This document shows, in pieces, positions 9,001 to 17,983 of a stretch of DNA of 25,333 nucleotides. The DNA is from a virus. The stretch is taken from positions 1 to 25,333 of the IMG/VR virus record IMGVR_UViG_3300030098_004752; one strand, given 5' to 3'. A program made the position numbers and the translations under genes. How positions within the stretch are numbered: the stretch's first letter is position 1; each line of letters begins with the position of its first letter. The notes beneath the pieces are model-generated. The model was not told where the DNA came from, ran no database searches, and saw only the letters and a program-made list of their open reading frames with translations.

Positions 9001-12000
9001 TGAAACAGTACCATCAGCAAGAGAAGTAACAGCTCCTGTTTTACCTTTTATATAATTAAACCATTTACCTTCTTTTTCTATAAATTCTCCTACCGCGCCT
9101 TCTTCTTTGTTTGTTTTAATAGTTCTAACATACCAACCTTCTTTATCTTCTAAATTATAATGATCGTTATTAACAAGTGTTGTGTTTCGCAGGTTTGTTC
9201 CAGGAACATAAGTGTTGTATGTTAGTAGTTTACTTACTCTAGATTGTGATCCTTCATAATTTAAAGTATGGAAAGTTTTAATACTGCTAGGAGCATCATT
9301 TAGTATAGCTGTAAAGCTAGATGGTTGAAAACGACCATAAAAATTGTTTCTAGGGGAGTGCTTTGTGTGTACCCAAGGTATTCCTTTGTTAAATGTAAAA
9401 TAATTACCATTACAATTATCGCCAGCTTCAGGAATATAACTTTTAAAAGTTGACCATCCTTTTACGTCCTCCCTATAGGTTGTCGTTGCCGATAAACCGC
9501 CTCCGCCTACAGATGTTTCCGAGAATAAATAAGGAGTAATATTGTACTCATCTCTTGTCTTATCATAGCTTCCAACATAATTACCCTTAATAGGGGAAGT
9601 TCCACCATGACCAAGATCATTTTGAAACGCACGCTCCCAATATTTTTTCATGCCGTAATCAGATATTGGTGTTAATCCATCTTTTGACAATCTCAAAACT
9701 TTTCTTCTACTACTATCTGTAAAATAACATCTATAAGCTTGAGAAGCAAATGACGCTGGATCTTTAGATATACCATATTCACCAGCATATGGCACTGCTT
9801 GTCCTAAAACATTGTTTGTAGATACTAAATTAACATTTCCATCAGCGTTGTATAAAGCATCTTTATTGGCTAAAATCTTTAAGACTCTATCTTCACACAA
9901 CGCTATAAGATCGCCATCAGCTGAAGATCTTGAATGTAATTTCTGTATACTACCATAAGTAGGATTTAAATCTTTAGTTATTTTTTCAGCTTGTATGAAT
10001 TGATTTAGATTATTTGTACCACTAGTTGAATTATATATACCAGAATATATTAATCCTGATTTTCTATTTTCTTCTTGATATTCTTCAGCTAAAGTTGTTG
10101 AAACCTTAACTCCATTAAATATATATGGTAAGTTGAAATTATCTCTAATTCTATTAGATTCTACACCGTTTCCAAAAGAATAACAATTAAACCAATTTAA
10201 TTTATAATTGCTATTATATAGATTTCGATTAATAGTTATTAAATTATTATTATTATCAATAGCATCAATTTTTATATCAAATTCTATTCCATTAGCTTTT
10301 GTTACAGTTAACATATCTCCAACCTCAATATCATTATCTATTACATCTACTTCTATAATGTTATTTTGTTGAAAATTATTATTTAAAATACTACTAGTCC
10401 AACTCGTTGTACCGTGTGTTACTATAGATCCTAATGGTAAAACCGTTTGTATAGTTTCCGCGTTTAAAAACAAAGCATTATTTCCACTTATTTCATAATA
10501 AAGATCTAAACCTTCGCTTTCTTTAGGTTCTGTTTCCCATACAAATGGATTTTCAGGTAACACTCCTCCATCATCATATTCTTCTACAGCTTCTAACATT
10601 GATAATCTATAACCAACAGCACCTATACCAGCTTGAGTACTATCCCAACGATCTTGCATAGTATCAGTATTTTCTTCTGTCCAATTACTTGCTGAGTTCA
10701 TTCCAACTTGTCTAAAATACATTCTTTGCCCTTCAGCAAAAGCTGTACCTCCTGGAAAATCAGTTGATGGTACAAAAATCTTTTCGTAACCTGTTAAGCG
10801 TATTTTCCATCCAAAATCTTCTTGGGTTATATTTTTAATAATTATATTTGTTGGTTCTTTAGGAGTACCATCTATATTATACTGGTGTAATTGCATTCCT
10901 TTTTTCAACTTATATCTACCTCCCCATTGTTCACACGCGCCCTCTATATTATCAACAATTACATAAATATCTTTCATGTTTGTAAAATCACTACTAATAG
11001 CACGTATAGTATAACCAAAATCCAAATCATCAGTAGCAGTAGTAGTTCCAAGAAAAGGTTCATCTAATAAAACCTCACCATTATCATAGTTAATAGATAT
11101 AATTGTAGCTCCAATATTTTTATTATTAGTTTTTATATTAGCAGGTGTACCAGCATCATACACTGTCATTCCTATTTTTACAAAATCTAAATTGTTCGAA
11201 TCATTAACAGTTATTGTGTTACTACTTTGTGTTACGCTACATTCTATAGTTGTAATTTCTTTTCCTATTTTTAACCCATTTTGTATTGGTGTACCCACAG
11301 GAACCGATGGATCCCACTCCATTTTTGGTTGAACTCTAAGACCCCAAGACTTATGATAACTAGAAGGGCATGCTACAAATTTTTTGTGTCTTCTGTATTT
11401 ACTTCCTATTATTTCTCCAGGATCGTCACTGTTTGGCCATCTTAAACCATGAAATCTATTAACATCTTCAATAATTGTATAAACAGTTTCAGAAGGATCA
11501 TCTTCCCATCTAAAATTAAAACTTGAATTCATTCTACTTACAAAATCAGTTGTTAAACCATCATTGTATTCAGGATTATCTTCTCCAATTCCAAAAAAAG
11601 TTTCTATTTTATTATCTTTAAGTGACCATTGAGGATAAAGAGTTGATTGTGATACAAATTGATTATCTAATCCCCAGTCATCATCTTTGTTTTTCATTCC
11701 AAAACCACCAAACGCTATATTTAATTGACTTTGATTACTCCATTGCTGTACCCCATTCCCAACAGATTGAGAATGTGTCATAATATTATTTAAATCACCA
11801 ACACTACCTTGAGTAGATAAATGCGGATAATAATAAGTGTTATTGGCAGGCCATATACTCCATTCTCTAATTGACTTGTCTATAAACCAAACTCCATCTG
11901 GATATGAAATTGCATTTGGAATTTGGTCAGAAGGATCAGAATCACCCTTGTCACCAGTATATGTATCGATAAGTCCAACTTGACCAAAATAACTTCTTCT

Positions 12001-15000
12001 AGCCCATAATGGTCTTAGTTTATCATTACTATCTGGATAGTCACTATCTAAACTGTAGTTATATGTAATTTTATTAGTTCCATCTTCCTCTATTATAGCA
12101 CTAGAAGAAACTTCTTTTAAAAGACTATTATTAGGATTATCATCACCTAAAAGATAAACCATTTTTGAAGATGTCTCTATATAATCTATAGAAGAATTTT
12201 CATTAGTTATATTTGCTTTTATTTTACCATCATTAGATATTTTAACAAAAAACCTTCCTTCAAATTTTGGTGAATTTTCTACTTTAGCTTTTACAAATCT
12301 TATCTTTATACCATTACTTATTTTATTAGGACTACTAGCATTATCGTAAATAAAATCTATATCACTTTTTAATGGTTTTTCAAGCGTTATATAATATTGG
12401 GTTGGTAAAGTATTATCATCTCTATCAGATGTTATTTGTGCTATTTTATATTCACCAGATTTGTTTGTATTAGATACAAATCTAATAAATAAATCATCTT
12501 GAATTTCATCTAAATGAGATAAACTAGATTTACCAAACTGACCCCCATTATAATCAAGTATAAAATTATTAGAATTAACTCTAGGCGCATCTTGAAGATC
12601 AAAACCACTAACACCAAACACTTGTGCTGTTTCAGCGGGTGTATTTCCTGTAGCTTGAGTAATAATTTTACTAGCATCATGAGTAACACTTCCAATACGT
12701 ATTCTTTTTGTTTTAACAAACGTAGGGGCATCGCTTTCTATAGCTAGTATTTTATATTTATCTAAATTTTCTAAAGCGTCATTTCCATCTCCTTTCTTTA
12801 AAAATAAAGTAGTATCAATATCAAGTTTATTACGATCAGAAGAAGGAAATGCTAACCAAATATTACCATCCTCAGCATCATACCAACGATCCATTGCTAA
12901 GTTATAATATTCACTAGATGTTTCTTTAATAAAGAATTTAAAAAACTCAACATTGTCTGGGGCTTGACCTTGTAAACTAGCTATTAATCTATTGGAATTT
13001 ATAGATTGTTCTTTATTTACTTTAAAACCGCCAGATTCACTAGTTAAAACAGGTGTTTCTCTTCCGTATTTATCCGTAAAAACAACTCCAAGTTTGTAAT
13101 CTCTTAATGATTTAATTGATTTTTTTGGATTTCCAGGATTTAAATCCTCCCAACTTGTTAAATAACTATGAAATTTAGGTTTATATTTTATATCAGCGGT
13201 ATTTAAATTAATATTTTGTGTATAATTTCCATATACTATTCTATTACCAGTAACTTCTTGTGCTAATGCTTTTCTAGGAACGTTATCCCAAGATCTTAAA
13301 AGTTGATTAGGAGCGATTGTTGCTTTTATTGTCTCCGATGTTATTTTATATTTATTTGCTTGCCAAGCATTTTTACCGTTATATATATAATTATCATCAA
13401 GTTGGTTTAAAGTATCTACAAGATATATATTATTCGACTTTTCTTCTTTATATAATATATCTATCGAAACAACATCTTTCGGTAAATCTTGAGTGATAAA
13501 ATTTTGTAATTCTATTTCTGTAACTGTATTTACCATTCCTAAGTTGTAACCATCTTTAGGCTCAAACATAAAGTTTCCAGGTAAAAAAGCAATTTCCGAC
13601 CAAGGAGCAAATGTAGAATACTCACCGTCTTTATATTTATATCTATAAGAAAATCTAGGGAATTTTAATTCGAATATAGGATTATCTGATGACTCTAAAT
13701 CAACAGCATAATTTAAAGTAAAATCATTAACACTATCTCCGTACGGAGGTTGTGGGGGAACTCCAAGTACGTTTAATATTTCGATTTCTACATGAGCAGT
13801 ACCAGCAGCAGAATCAGGCCACATATTACCATAAGGAGCGGTAGGATCTTGATCATTTGCAACAGAAGAAAAACTATTGTATTGCCAGTTTGTTATTCTA
13901 CCTCTTAATCTATAGTTTAACAAAGGGATTGAAGGAGGGGTTCCATCTTCGTTAAATTCTTTTAATAATAGCACATCTCCCTCTTTCCATGCTAAATCAA
14001 AGTCATCATTATTATTTATATCAACCTCTATTTCAAATCTTATAGTTTCTCCAACAGAAACATTAGAAAAATCATATACGTTTAAAGGTCTTATTATAGA
14101 AGATTGATTTACGTTGTTATTGTTAACTGGATCTACAGATGTAGTTGTTATCCCAGCATATGTTAAATTTGGATCTCTACCACTAGATAAATTTAGATTA
14201 ACCGCGCTTTTAGGAGCTTTTTTTATCACTGTAATATATTCCTCTGTAGCAATTGGACCTGTATAGTTATTTGATCCTGGATCATACCCTTGTGAACTAT
14301 TTACAATTCTAGTAGATATATTACCACTAGGATCAGTTCCATTTATACTACGTGGTATGCTTATTTTTTTAGGTTCAGAAAAATTATCTGTCCAAAACAA
14401 CATATCATCAATAATATTTATACCAGTAATTAATCGACTAGAAGTATCGTTATGTATTGTGTTTGAAAATCCTAATGTTCTAGGACCATCAAATTGCAAT
14501 GCTTGGTACGCGCAATTACAGTTTACATTAGTTGTAATATCTAAAGGTTCGTCGAAATAAATAACATTAAGAGGATTATTTGTAAAAGAAAACGATGGAC
14601 TAGCAACTTGATTTGCTGTCCAATGTGGTGTAAGTATATTTCCAGAGCAATCATCTATTGTAATCATTGCGGTTGGATTCATTTGCATATAATTGATACA
14701 ACCACCATTAGGAAACCACCAATTTGGATCTATTTGATCACCAGTTGACCAACTACCCATAGAACTTATATACGCTGGATTTATAAGTAAATTTTCATTT
14801 GGATTTATATTTGTAACAGTATTAGTTACTTTAACTATAATATCAATATATTGACCATCATAAGTACCCGTAAGACCAGAACCAGTACAGTTAGTGAAAC
14901 AAGCTTCATGGGCTGGATCAGTACTTTCCAATATAGGATTAGTAAGAGTTATTAAATCATTACTTAACTCAAGTCTAATCATATCAACACTAAGTTGAGA

Positions 15001-15918
15001 TTGTTGATAAGTAGCTGTGACTTGTGTAGCGCTTATTATAGTTGTGTCAACAGGAACAACTGGAGCTTGACCAGAATAAGGTAGTATTTCTATTTCAGCA
15101 CCTGTAAAAGAACTAAGACTATTTTGTAGCGCTGAAGAACGAACAAAAACTACATTTGGCTCCATAGTAGATTGTTGACCTTCCCAATTCTGACCACTAC
15201 CTCTAGAATCAAGAGGAAGAAATATACCTTGTGGATAATAATACTGACTAGTAACATTACCACCTTGAAAATCATAATCCCAAAGAACTTGACCATCATC
15301 AATATTTGTAATATTAACTTTATTAGATTTGTTAACACCAGCTGCTATACCTTGAACCGTCCAACCAATATCTATTGCTTCCAAAACCTCTGGCGAAACA
15401 GCTAGTTGGGAAATACTAGCGTTTATATTATTTGATATTGTAAAAGCATATTTATCAACAAAAACAAACTCACACTCACTGTTAATAGCAATATATCTAT
15501 CGTTACCCTCAATCTTTTTTCTTAAAATTACATCTTTTATGGTATACATTTGAGACCAATCACTTGGCAAGATAGTGACACCATTTGCATCATCAAAATT
15601 TGAATTTGTACTACCAGCAAACCAATATAAATAATTGTTTTTTTCATCTGCTATAGTAGCTACAGTACGCATATCATAAACATTATTCATATTAAGATCA
15701 GGACAAGCAAGAGTATTACCTGTTATATTAGTTATACTACCAATATCTCCATAACCCTGGGTTCCACCCATATGTATGCTACTTATTCCACCCCCTTTCT
15801 CAGTAGTAGCAGACACTTGTATATTCATCGCATCTCTATATTCTCCCTTTGGAACAAGTCTTTCATCAAGATCCTTGTTCATCTTACCACCGGTAAAATT
15901 ATGCTTAATTTCTGGCAT
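6085..15918 (-). CDS. Giant nozzle/muzzle ('stabilisation') tail protein with adhesin-like C-terminus (3277 aa)
   Basis: One uninterrupted 9.8-kb frame. The N-terminus FTGGKMNKDLDERLVPKGEY followed by RDAMNIQVS is the signature of the P22 gp10-like 'stabilisation' (nozzle/muzzle) proteins reported in crAss-like phages. This family closes the tail tube and holds DNA in until infection. A second conserved stretch at about residues 1990-2100 (EDRVLKILANKDALYNADGN, VPYAGEYGISKDP, RLSKDGLTPISDYGM) marks the end of the core. From residue 2333 the chain changes to GCTDP-type repeats, an FN3-like domain, a jelly-roll-like region and a further module, ending in a Gly/Asp-rich tail. That extension is about 945 residues and is probably surface-exposed for host binding. 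The core also has a Cys-bearing insertion around residues 340-480. No signal peptide is seen. It begins three bases after the connector gene. The core call is firm; receptor binding is inference. Confidence 0.8.
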   Translation of the reverse strand: MPEIKHNFTGGKMNKDLDERLVPKGEYRDAMNIQVSATTEKGGGISSIHMGGTQGYGDIGSITNITGNTLACPDLNMNNVYDMRTVATIADEKNNYLYWFAGSTNSNFDDANGVTILPSDWSQMYTIKDVILRKKIEGNDRYIAINSECEFVFVDKYAFTISNNINASISQLAVSPEVLEAIDIGWTVQGIAAGVNKSNKVNITNIDDGQVLWDYDFQGGNVTSQYYYPQGIFLPLDSRGSGQNWEGQQSTMEPNVVFVRSSALQNSLSSFTGAEIEILPYSGQAPVVPVDTTIISATQVTATYQQSQLSVDMIRLELSNDLITLTNPILESTDPAHEACFTNCTGSGLTGTYDGQYIDIIVKVTNTVTNINPNENLLINPAYISSMGSWSTGDQIDPNWWFPNGGCINYMQMNPTAMITIDDCSGNILTPHWTANQVASPSFSFTNNPLNVIYFDEPLDITTNVNCNCAYQALQFDGPRTLGFSNTIHNDTSSRLITGINIIDDMLFWTDNFSEPKKISIPRSINGTDPSGNISTRIVNSSQGYDPGSNNYTGPIATEEYITVIKKAPKSAVNLNLSSGRDPNLTYAGITTTSVDPVNNNNVNQSSIIRPLNVYDFSNVSVGETIRFEIEVDINNNDDFDLAWKEGDVLLLKEFNEDGTPPSIPLLNYRLRGRITNWQYNSFSSVANDQDPTAPYGNMWPDSAAGTAHVEIEILNVLGVPPQPPYGDSVNDFTLNYAVDLESSDNPIFELKFPRFSYRYKYKDGEYSTFAPWSEIAFLPGNFMFEPKDGYNLGMVNTVTEIELQNFITQDLPKDVVSIDILYKEEKSNNIYLVDTLNQLDDNYIYNGKNAWQANKYKITSETIKATIAPNQLLRSWDNVPRKALAQEVTGNRIVYGNYTQNINLNTADIKYKPKFHSYLTSWEDLNPGNPKKSIKSLRDYKLGVVFTDKYGRETPVLTSESGGFKVNKEQSINSNRLIASLQGQAPDNVEFFKFFIKETSSEYYNLAMDRWYDAEDGNIWLAFPSSDRNKLDIDTTLFLKKGDGNDALENLDKYKILAIESDAPTFVKTKRIRIGSVTHDASKIITQATGNTPAETAQVFGVSGFDLQDAPRVNSNNFILDYNGGQFGKSSLSHLDEIQDDLFIRFVSNTNKSGEYKIAQITSDRDDNTLPTQYYITLEKPLKSDIDFIYDNASSPNKISNGIKIRFVKAKVENSPKFEGRFFVKISNDGKIKANITNENSSIDYIETSSKMVYLLGDDNPNNSLLKEVSSSAIIEEDGTNKITYNYSLDSDYPDSNDKLRPLWARRSYFGQVGLIDTYTGDKGDSDPSDQIPNAISYPDGVWFIDKSIREWSIWPANNTYYYPHLSTQGSVGDLNNIMTHSQSVGNGVQQWSNQSQLNIAFGGFGMKNKDDDWGLDNQFVSQSTLYPQWSLKDNKIETFFGIGEDNPEYNDGLTTDFVSRMNSSFNFRWEDDPSETVYTIIEDVNRFHGLRWPNSDDPGEIIGSKYRRHKKFVACPSSYHKSWGLRVQPKMEWDPSVPVGTPIQNGLKIGKEITTIECSVTQSSNTITVNDSNNLDFVKIGMTVYDAGTPANIKTNNKNIGATIISINYDNGEVLLDEPFLGTTTATDDLDFGYTIRAISSDFTNMKDIYVIVDNIEGACEQWGGRYKLKKGMQLHQYNIDGTPKEPTNIIIKNITQEDFGWKIRLTGYEKIFVPSTDFPGGTAFAEGQRMYFRQVGMNSASNWTEENTDTMQDRWDSTQAGIGAVGYRLSMLEAVEEYDDGGVLPENPFVWETEPKESEGLDLYYEISGNNALFLNAETIQTVLPLGSIVTHGTTSWTSSILNNNFQQNNIIEVDVIDNDIEVGDMLTVTKANGIEFDIKIDAIDNNNNLITINRNLYNSNYKLNWFNCYSFGNGVESNRIRDNFNLPYIFNGVKVSTTLAEEYQEENRKSGLIYSGIYNSTSGTNNLNQFIQAEKITKDLNPTYGSIQKLHSRSSADGDLIALCEDRVLKILANKDALYNADGNVNLVSTNNVLGQAVPYAGEYGISKDPASFASQAYRCYFTDSSRRKVLRLSKDGLTPISDYGMKKYWERAFQNDLGHGGTSPIKGNYVGSYDKTRDEYNITPYLFSETSVGGGGLSATTTYREDVKGWSTFKSYIPEAGDNCNGNYFTFNKGIPWVHTKHSPRNNFYGRFQPSSFTAILNDAPSSIKTFHTLNYEGSQSRVSKLLTYNTYVPGTNLRNTTLVNNDHYNLEDKEGWYVRTIKTNKEEGAVGEFIEKEGKWFNYIKGKTGAVTSLADGTVSSGFDNADSSFQGLGRVTGAVTFNSVYGCTDPNALNYNNIAAYDDGTCIAIIEGCTDPNAANYCQNGCNTDDGTCVYYGCTDPTAFNYDPNANTNDPNNPCEPFVYGCTDSSQDTIPNTNTLYYLYYNYNPQANTDDGSCVPTILGCTQSDQYNYDASADVDDGSCVPYTYGCMDNDASNYWAIDGGTIPAVNTPCNEDNDGAGNNECCTYDGCNAVGATNYNASDPNDGGCEWCNPVSIHTSIGYVNSTTGAGNIQVGWNIPTISNQPGTVLDYTKTILEYAEWDVVGDLAVGSWVATVIADPTITTHTILGLNDQTHYRVRVSMGCDQVSSEWAYGWPTEIPEAIGGCTDANMTNTCTTCNFNDNSCVPFIYGCTDQAANNFCQNNCNTDDGSCTYTVPGCTDNTAMNYDPSATVDDGSCQYPPTNDFIYGCTDLPADFNCGGAYDMQDYYLAKIFHTQSFTDIAANYNVNIPWVDVNGVIDGFGTDTHSLTTNHWLHRGVPASELGLNYNPASTPALSEPPNSNISLELEEIDNTGDNIVSNHDFSEPLITLDANDTWNPNEQGFPFWTRGNGPDPTTDWQDIDPNGEIGLKMCHNCGQGGTWIHQTHGNFDPSFYDEDKKYKLTIHGTYGRKLRVRYGFGDSDGTGSNANGACNGNPGSSYTWEGATAEEITLPAQIILDTTSVANGGVGIGSCGYNRIQIYSSSDSSLPAGTDEAAWIYNISIEEIIPNLADASGADDAIRTYRLYAKSSTQTSSMDRVLAMFGDLNTPYRIETDAQWFNDPTFFSSPTVQWEMINADLVAAAGFPASVYNTWIALGDFYQGEGDDAPTLSSNLTVTSSEILLNDSNTYNGITYPGIGMAVRSLESNDTNFDNNDRYLLAQLSTSGSISGTINLKGTSAYNDPDPLIPAIYTFWQNNQMAIPAPSNDLSDLNSMYGCTDSTDSNYDANAVYNVDSDCAGDGSGNGNF
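6088..6183 (-). repeat. Terminal degenerate GCTD repeat and Gly-rich tail
   Basis: Residues 3246-3277, the last 32 of the giant protein. One unit starts GCTDSTDSNYDANAVYNVD and closes with a lone SDC instead of DDGSC, followed by AGDGSGNGNF and the TAA stop. It is separated from the other repeat blocks by about 500 residues, so the array brackets the intervening domains. Confidence 0.8.
6304..6780 (-). other. Module resembling large secreted proteins of marine Bacteroidota
   Basis: About residues 3047-3205. It contains RTYRLYAKS, QWFNDPTFFSSP, YNTWIALGDF and DRYLLAQLSTSGSISGTINL. From memory, a module with the order 'TYRLY ... (S)FYQ/F ... DSWVTIG ... R.LFAQLTTDG.ISG' occurs next to GCTDP repeats in giant secreted proteins of marine flavobacteria. 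Its co-occurrence here with the same repeats makes chance similarity less likely. Function is unknown. Confidence 0.5.
6814..7386 (-). other. Jelly-roll/carbohydrate-binding-like region of the giant tail protein
   Basis: About residues 2845-3035. It starts with IVSNHDFSEPL and then has Trp-rich strands (FPFWTRGNG, GGTWIHQTHGNF), a YKLTIHGTYGRKLRVRYGFG pair and a final NISIEEI strand. This 'N-x-D-F ... W ... Y-x-L-x-I/F' layout is like carbohydrate-binding beta-sandwich domains found at the ends of fibre proteins and in polysaccharide-degrading enzymes. No enzyme motif is visible. The family cannot be named from sequence by eye. Confidence 0.45.
7675..7959 (-). repeat. Second block of GCTDP/DDGSC repeats (4 units)
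   Basis: Residues 2654-2748. Units start GCTDANMTNT, GCTDQAANNF, GCTDNTAMNY and GCTDLPADFN. The first ends DNSC, the second and third DDGSC, and the last is truncated at NCGG. The second unit (FCQNNCNTDDGSC) closely matches one in the first block (YCQNGCNTDDGTC), suggesting that units have been copied within the gene. Confidence 0.88.
7984..8286 (-). other. Fibronectin type III-like domain within the giant tail protein
   Basis: About residues 2545-2645, between two GCTDP repeat blocks. Visible FN3 hallmarks are an early strand ending NIQVGWNIP (the conserved Trp strand), a central TKTILEYAEWD strand, and the C-terminal pair HTILGLNDQTHYRVRVS, equivalent to the usual 'L.P.T.Y.VRV' Tyr corner. 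The domain ends in an SSEWAYGWPTEI linker. FN3 domains are common spacers or adhesion modules in phage tails and bacterial surface proteins. Confidence 0.7.
8299..8922 (-). repeat. First block of GCTDP/DDGSC cysteine-aspartate repeats (about 7 units)
   Basis: Residues 2333-2540 of the giant tail protein. Units start GCTDPNALNY, GCTDPNAANY, GCTDPTAFNY, GCTDSSQD, GCTQSDQYNY, GCMDNDASNY and GCNAVGATNY. Most end in DDGTC, DDGSC or a degenerate form (the third ends PNNPC, the last PNDGGC). Spacing is about 20-40 residues. The two cysteines per unit and the Asp-rich DDG loop suggest a disulfide-stapled, possibly calcium-binding fold, like the repeats of secreted proteins in marine flavobacteria. 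Degeneracy increases toward the C-terminal end of the block. Confidence 0.88.
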
Positions 15919-15921
15919 ATA

Positions 15922-17283
15922 TTAGTGTTTTATCCACTTAGATTTACCTCTAAGTATTTGAGTTAATTCTTCTAATTTTAAATTTGATAATCTTAATTTT
16001 GCTTGTCTTATAGCTGCTCTTTTTTCTTTCTTAAATCTAGCAACTTGATATTCTGGAATATTAATTTTACTTGATAATACAGCGTGCATTATATATTTAT
16101 ACATAGCTTCTTCCGCAAACTTGTGAACTTGTGTCTCCCCGTTTGTACCAAGACTATCACTTATGTAATCTAATATCACAGTTTTTCCAGAAAGATTAGA
16201 ACTAAAATGTATTTTTCCAGCTTTAGAATCTATATAATAAGATCCATTAGTTTGTGAGTGTTGTGGATCAATTCCATATCGTTCACCATCTAGTGGCCAG
16301 TGTACATCATCTTCGTAGTTATAATTATTGTTTTCTGACGGCGTAGTTGATTTGTATTTTTTCCAAGCTTCTGAATCAAAATCATAAGAAATAAAATTTA
16401 TTTGAACAGAAGTTCCGTCGACGTTAAAATTATTGGTAATTGTTATTGTATCACCTTGAACATCTATAACTTTAGGACTATCTGACCAAGGATCTGAAAT
16501 ATGAGAAAGATTATCATCGATAACAAACATGCCAACTTCTACTTTAGCGGCTTCTGCAGTAGAACTTGCTGTTATAATAGCAGTACCACTTGTATAACTA
16601 CCTGTTATTCTAGCTGTTTTTTTTGTTTTAGGTATTAGTCTATTACTATTTAGTTTAAATTCTATCTCTCTATCTCCAGAAGCGTTACCCCAATTAGAAC
16701 CCATTGTAATAGTAGTAATACCACTAGTTGTAATAATATTAGAAATATTACTAGTTATACCATCTTTAACAACAACGTTCATTCCAGTTATAATGTTATC
16801 GTAATCACCGTCTAATACAACAGTTTTTGATCCATTTGTAAAAGTACCAACTGCTTTTAATCGCCAGAAATCATCTCCTGAGTTTTGAAGTGGAGTACTA
16901 CTTGTACGTACGTCTTGCGATTTATGTGATGATGGATTTGAAGTTTTTGAGGTTGGATACATTAAATGTTTTATACCAGAAGAATCAATCCAACTAATTT
17001 TAGTATAATTTATATAGTCTTGTGGTAATGGTATTTGAAGTGTTGCTGGAACATTAAGTTCTTGTGCTTTATAAGACTTAAATGTATCAAAAGATAATTC
17101 TTGCATTGCTCTTTGCGCGTGAAAAATAACATCAGTTCTTTTTACTTTTGGTATTAATTTATCTTCACCAACATAAATAAACATAAATTGATCTATTATA
17201 TCATTTAAAGAAACGAATTGATAATTCCCATAATTGCTTTCGTCACCATAGTAACCAACAGGTGATATTGTTATTAACCCCAT
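15922..17283 (-). CDS. Second connector/tail-ring protein with inserted beta modules (453 aa)
   Basis: The N-terminal ~110 residues contain a motif familiar from crAss-like and other marine phages (FVSLNDIIDQFMFIYVGEDK, FHAQRAMQELSFDTFKSYK), consistent with an adaptor or tail-tube type ring protein. Two tandem beta modules follow, at about residues 147-200 and 222-300. Each has the pattern 'strand, (V/I)xxGMxVxxD, strand, ITIT, DGTxxxxF', and the same pattern recurs in other virion proteins of this window. The C-terminal ~80 residues are basic and helical (HKFAEEAMYKYIMHAVLSSK, then a Lys/Arg-rich helix). That layout of helical ends with decorated middle suits a ring protein whose helices pack on the portal or nozzle. 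The stop is three bases before the giant tail gene, indicating tight coupling. Confidence 0.7.
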   Translation of the reverse strand: MGLITISPVGYYGDESNYGNYQFVSLNDIIDQFMFIYVGEDKLIPKVKRTDVIFHAQRAMQELSFDTFKSYKAQELNVPATLQIPLPQDYINYTKISWIDSSGIKHLMYPTSKTSNPSSHKSQDVRTSSTPLQNSGDDFWRLKAVGTFTNGSKTVVLDGDYDNIITGMNVVVKDGITSNISNIITTSGITTITMGSNWGNASGDREIEFKLNSNRLIPKTKKTARITGSYTSGTAIITASSTAEAAKVEVGMFVIDDNLSHISDPWSDSPKVIDVQGDTITITNNFNVDGTSVQINFISYDFDSEAWKKYKSTTPSENNNYNYEDDVHWPLDGERYGIDPQHSQTNGSYYIDSKAGKIHFSSNLSGKTVILDYISDSLGTNGETQVHKFAEEAMYKYIMHAVLSSKINIPEYQVARFKKEKRAAIRQAKLRLSNLKLEELTQILRGKSKWIKH

Positions 17284-17287
17284 TTAT

Positions 17288-17974
17288 TTATTGTTTTTCT
17301 TGTTGAATTTGCGCTACTTCCATTCCTTGTGCTGCTTGAGCTAAATCTGCTCTTTGCATAGAAATACCAGCAAATTTTAATATTTTATAAACTAATTCAG
17401 TTTCTTCTGATGGATGTAACTCGAAGTCTCTATTTGATGGATTTGTTGGATCATGCATCGCCTTTCCTTTCACTACTACGTAACCCCAACCCGGTTTTTT
17501 AGGCGTTCTTACGTATGTATAATCAACTTCATTAACCGAATCTGGATATGTTGTGATTTTATTACCTTGTCTAACATATACATAATTTTTTGTCGAACCA
17601 TTTGGCTGTATCAATTTAGCTCTTTTCATGTATAAATATTCTTGTAATTGAACTTCTTCTACTATGTGACCATCATACATGATTGTACCTAATCTATATA
17701 CTTCTGGTGATAGATTTCCTGGTACAACAAAACTACCTTTTTTAGCTTCAAATAAAGATATTTTTTCTTGTAGATTACTTATTTTATCTGCGTACTCATC
17801 AGAATTGCTACGAGCAAGAAAAAGCATTTTATCTAAATCGTAAAAATATTGTTCAAATATTTCTTTTTGCGCTTGATCAGCATATAAATTAAACTCTTGT
17901 GGAGTTATATATCCTCTTTGTTCTTTATTAGCGAACATTAAAACTTTTTGATATACTGTATCTATAAGTATCAT
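17288..17974 (-). CDS. Head-tail connector/ring-type protein (228 aa)
   Basis: This protein is probably one of the rings linking portal to tail nozzle. The N-terminus (IDTVYQKVLMFANKEQRGYITPQEFN, given here as the pattern VYQKVL...EQRGYITPQEF) is a recurring signature in crAss-like and marine podovirus connector genes as I recall them. Residues 1-75 are helical, as in adaptor proteins that dock on portals. About 80-165 is beta-rich (KNYVYVRQGNKITTYPD, DYTYVRTPKKPGWGYVVVKG). The end is a helical Ala/Gln-rich tail. Its neighbours are the second connector protein, four bases downstream, and the CGC protein upstream. Assignment rests on order plus remembered motif; which ring it forms cannot be told from sequence alone. 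Confidence 0.7.
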   Translation of the reverse strand: MILIDTVYQKVLMFANKEQRGYITPQEFNLYADQAQKEIFEQYFYDLDKMLFLARSNSDEYADKISNLQEKISLFEAKKGSFVVPGNLSPEVYRLGTIMYDGHIVEEVQLQEYLYMKRAKLIQPNGSTKNYVYVRQGNKITTYPDSVNEVDYTYVRTPKKPGWGYVVVKGKAMHDPTNPSNRDFELHPSEETELVYKILKFAGISMQRADLAQAAQGMEVAQIQQEKQ

Positions 17975-17983
17975 AATTTCTTT

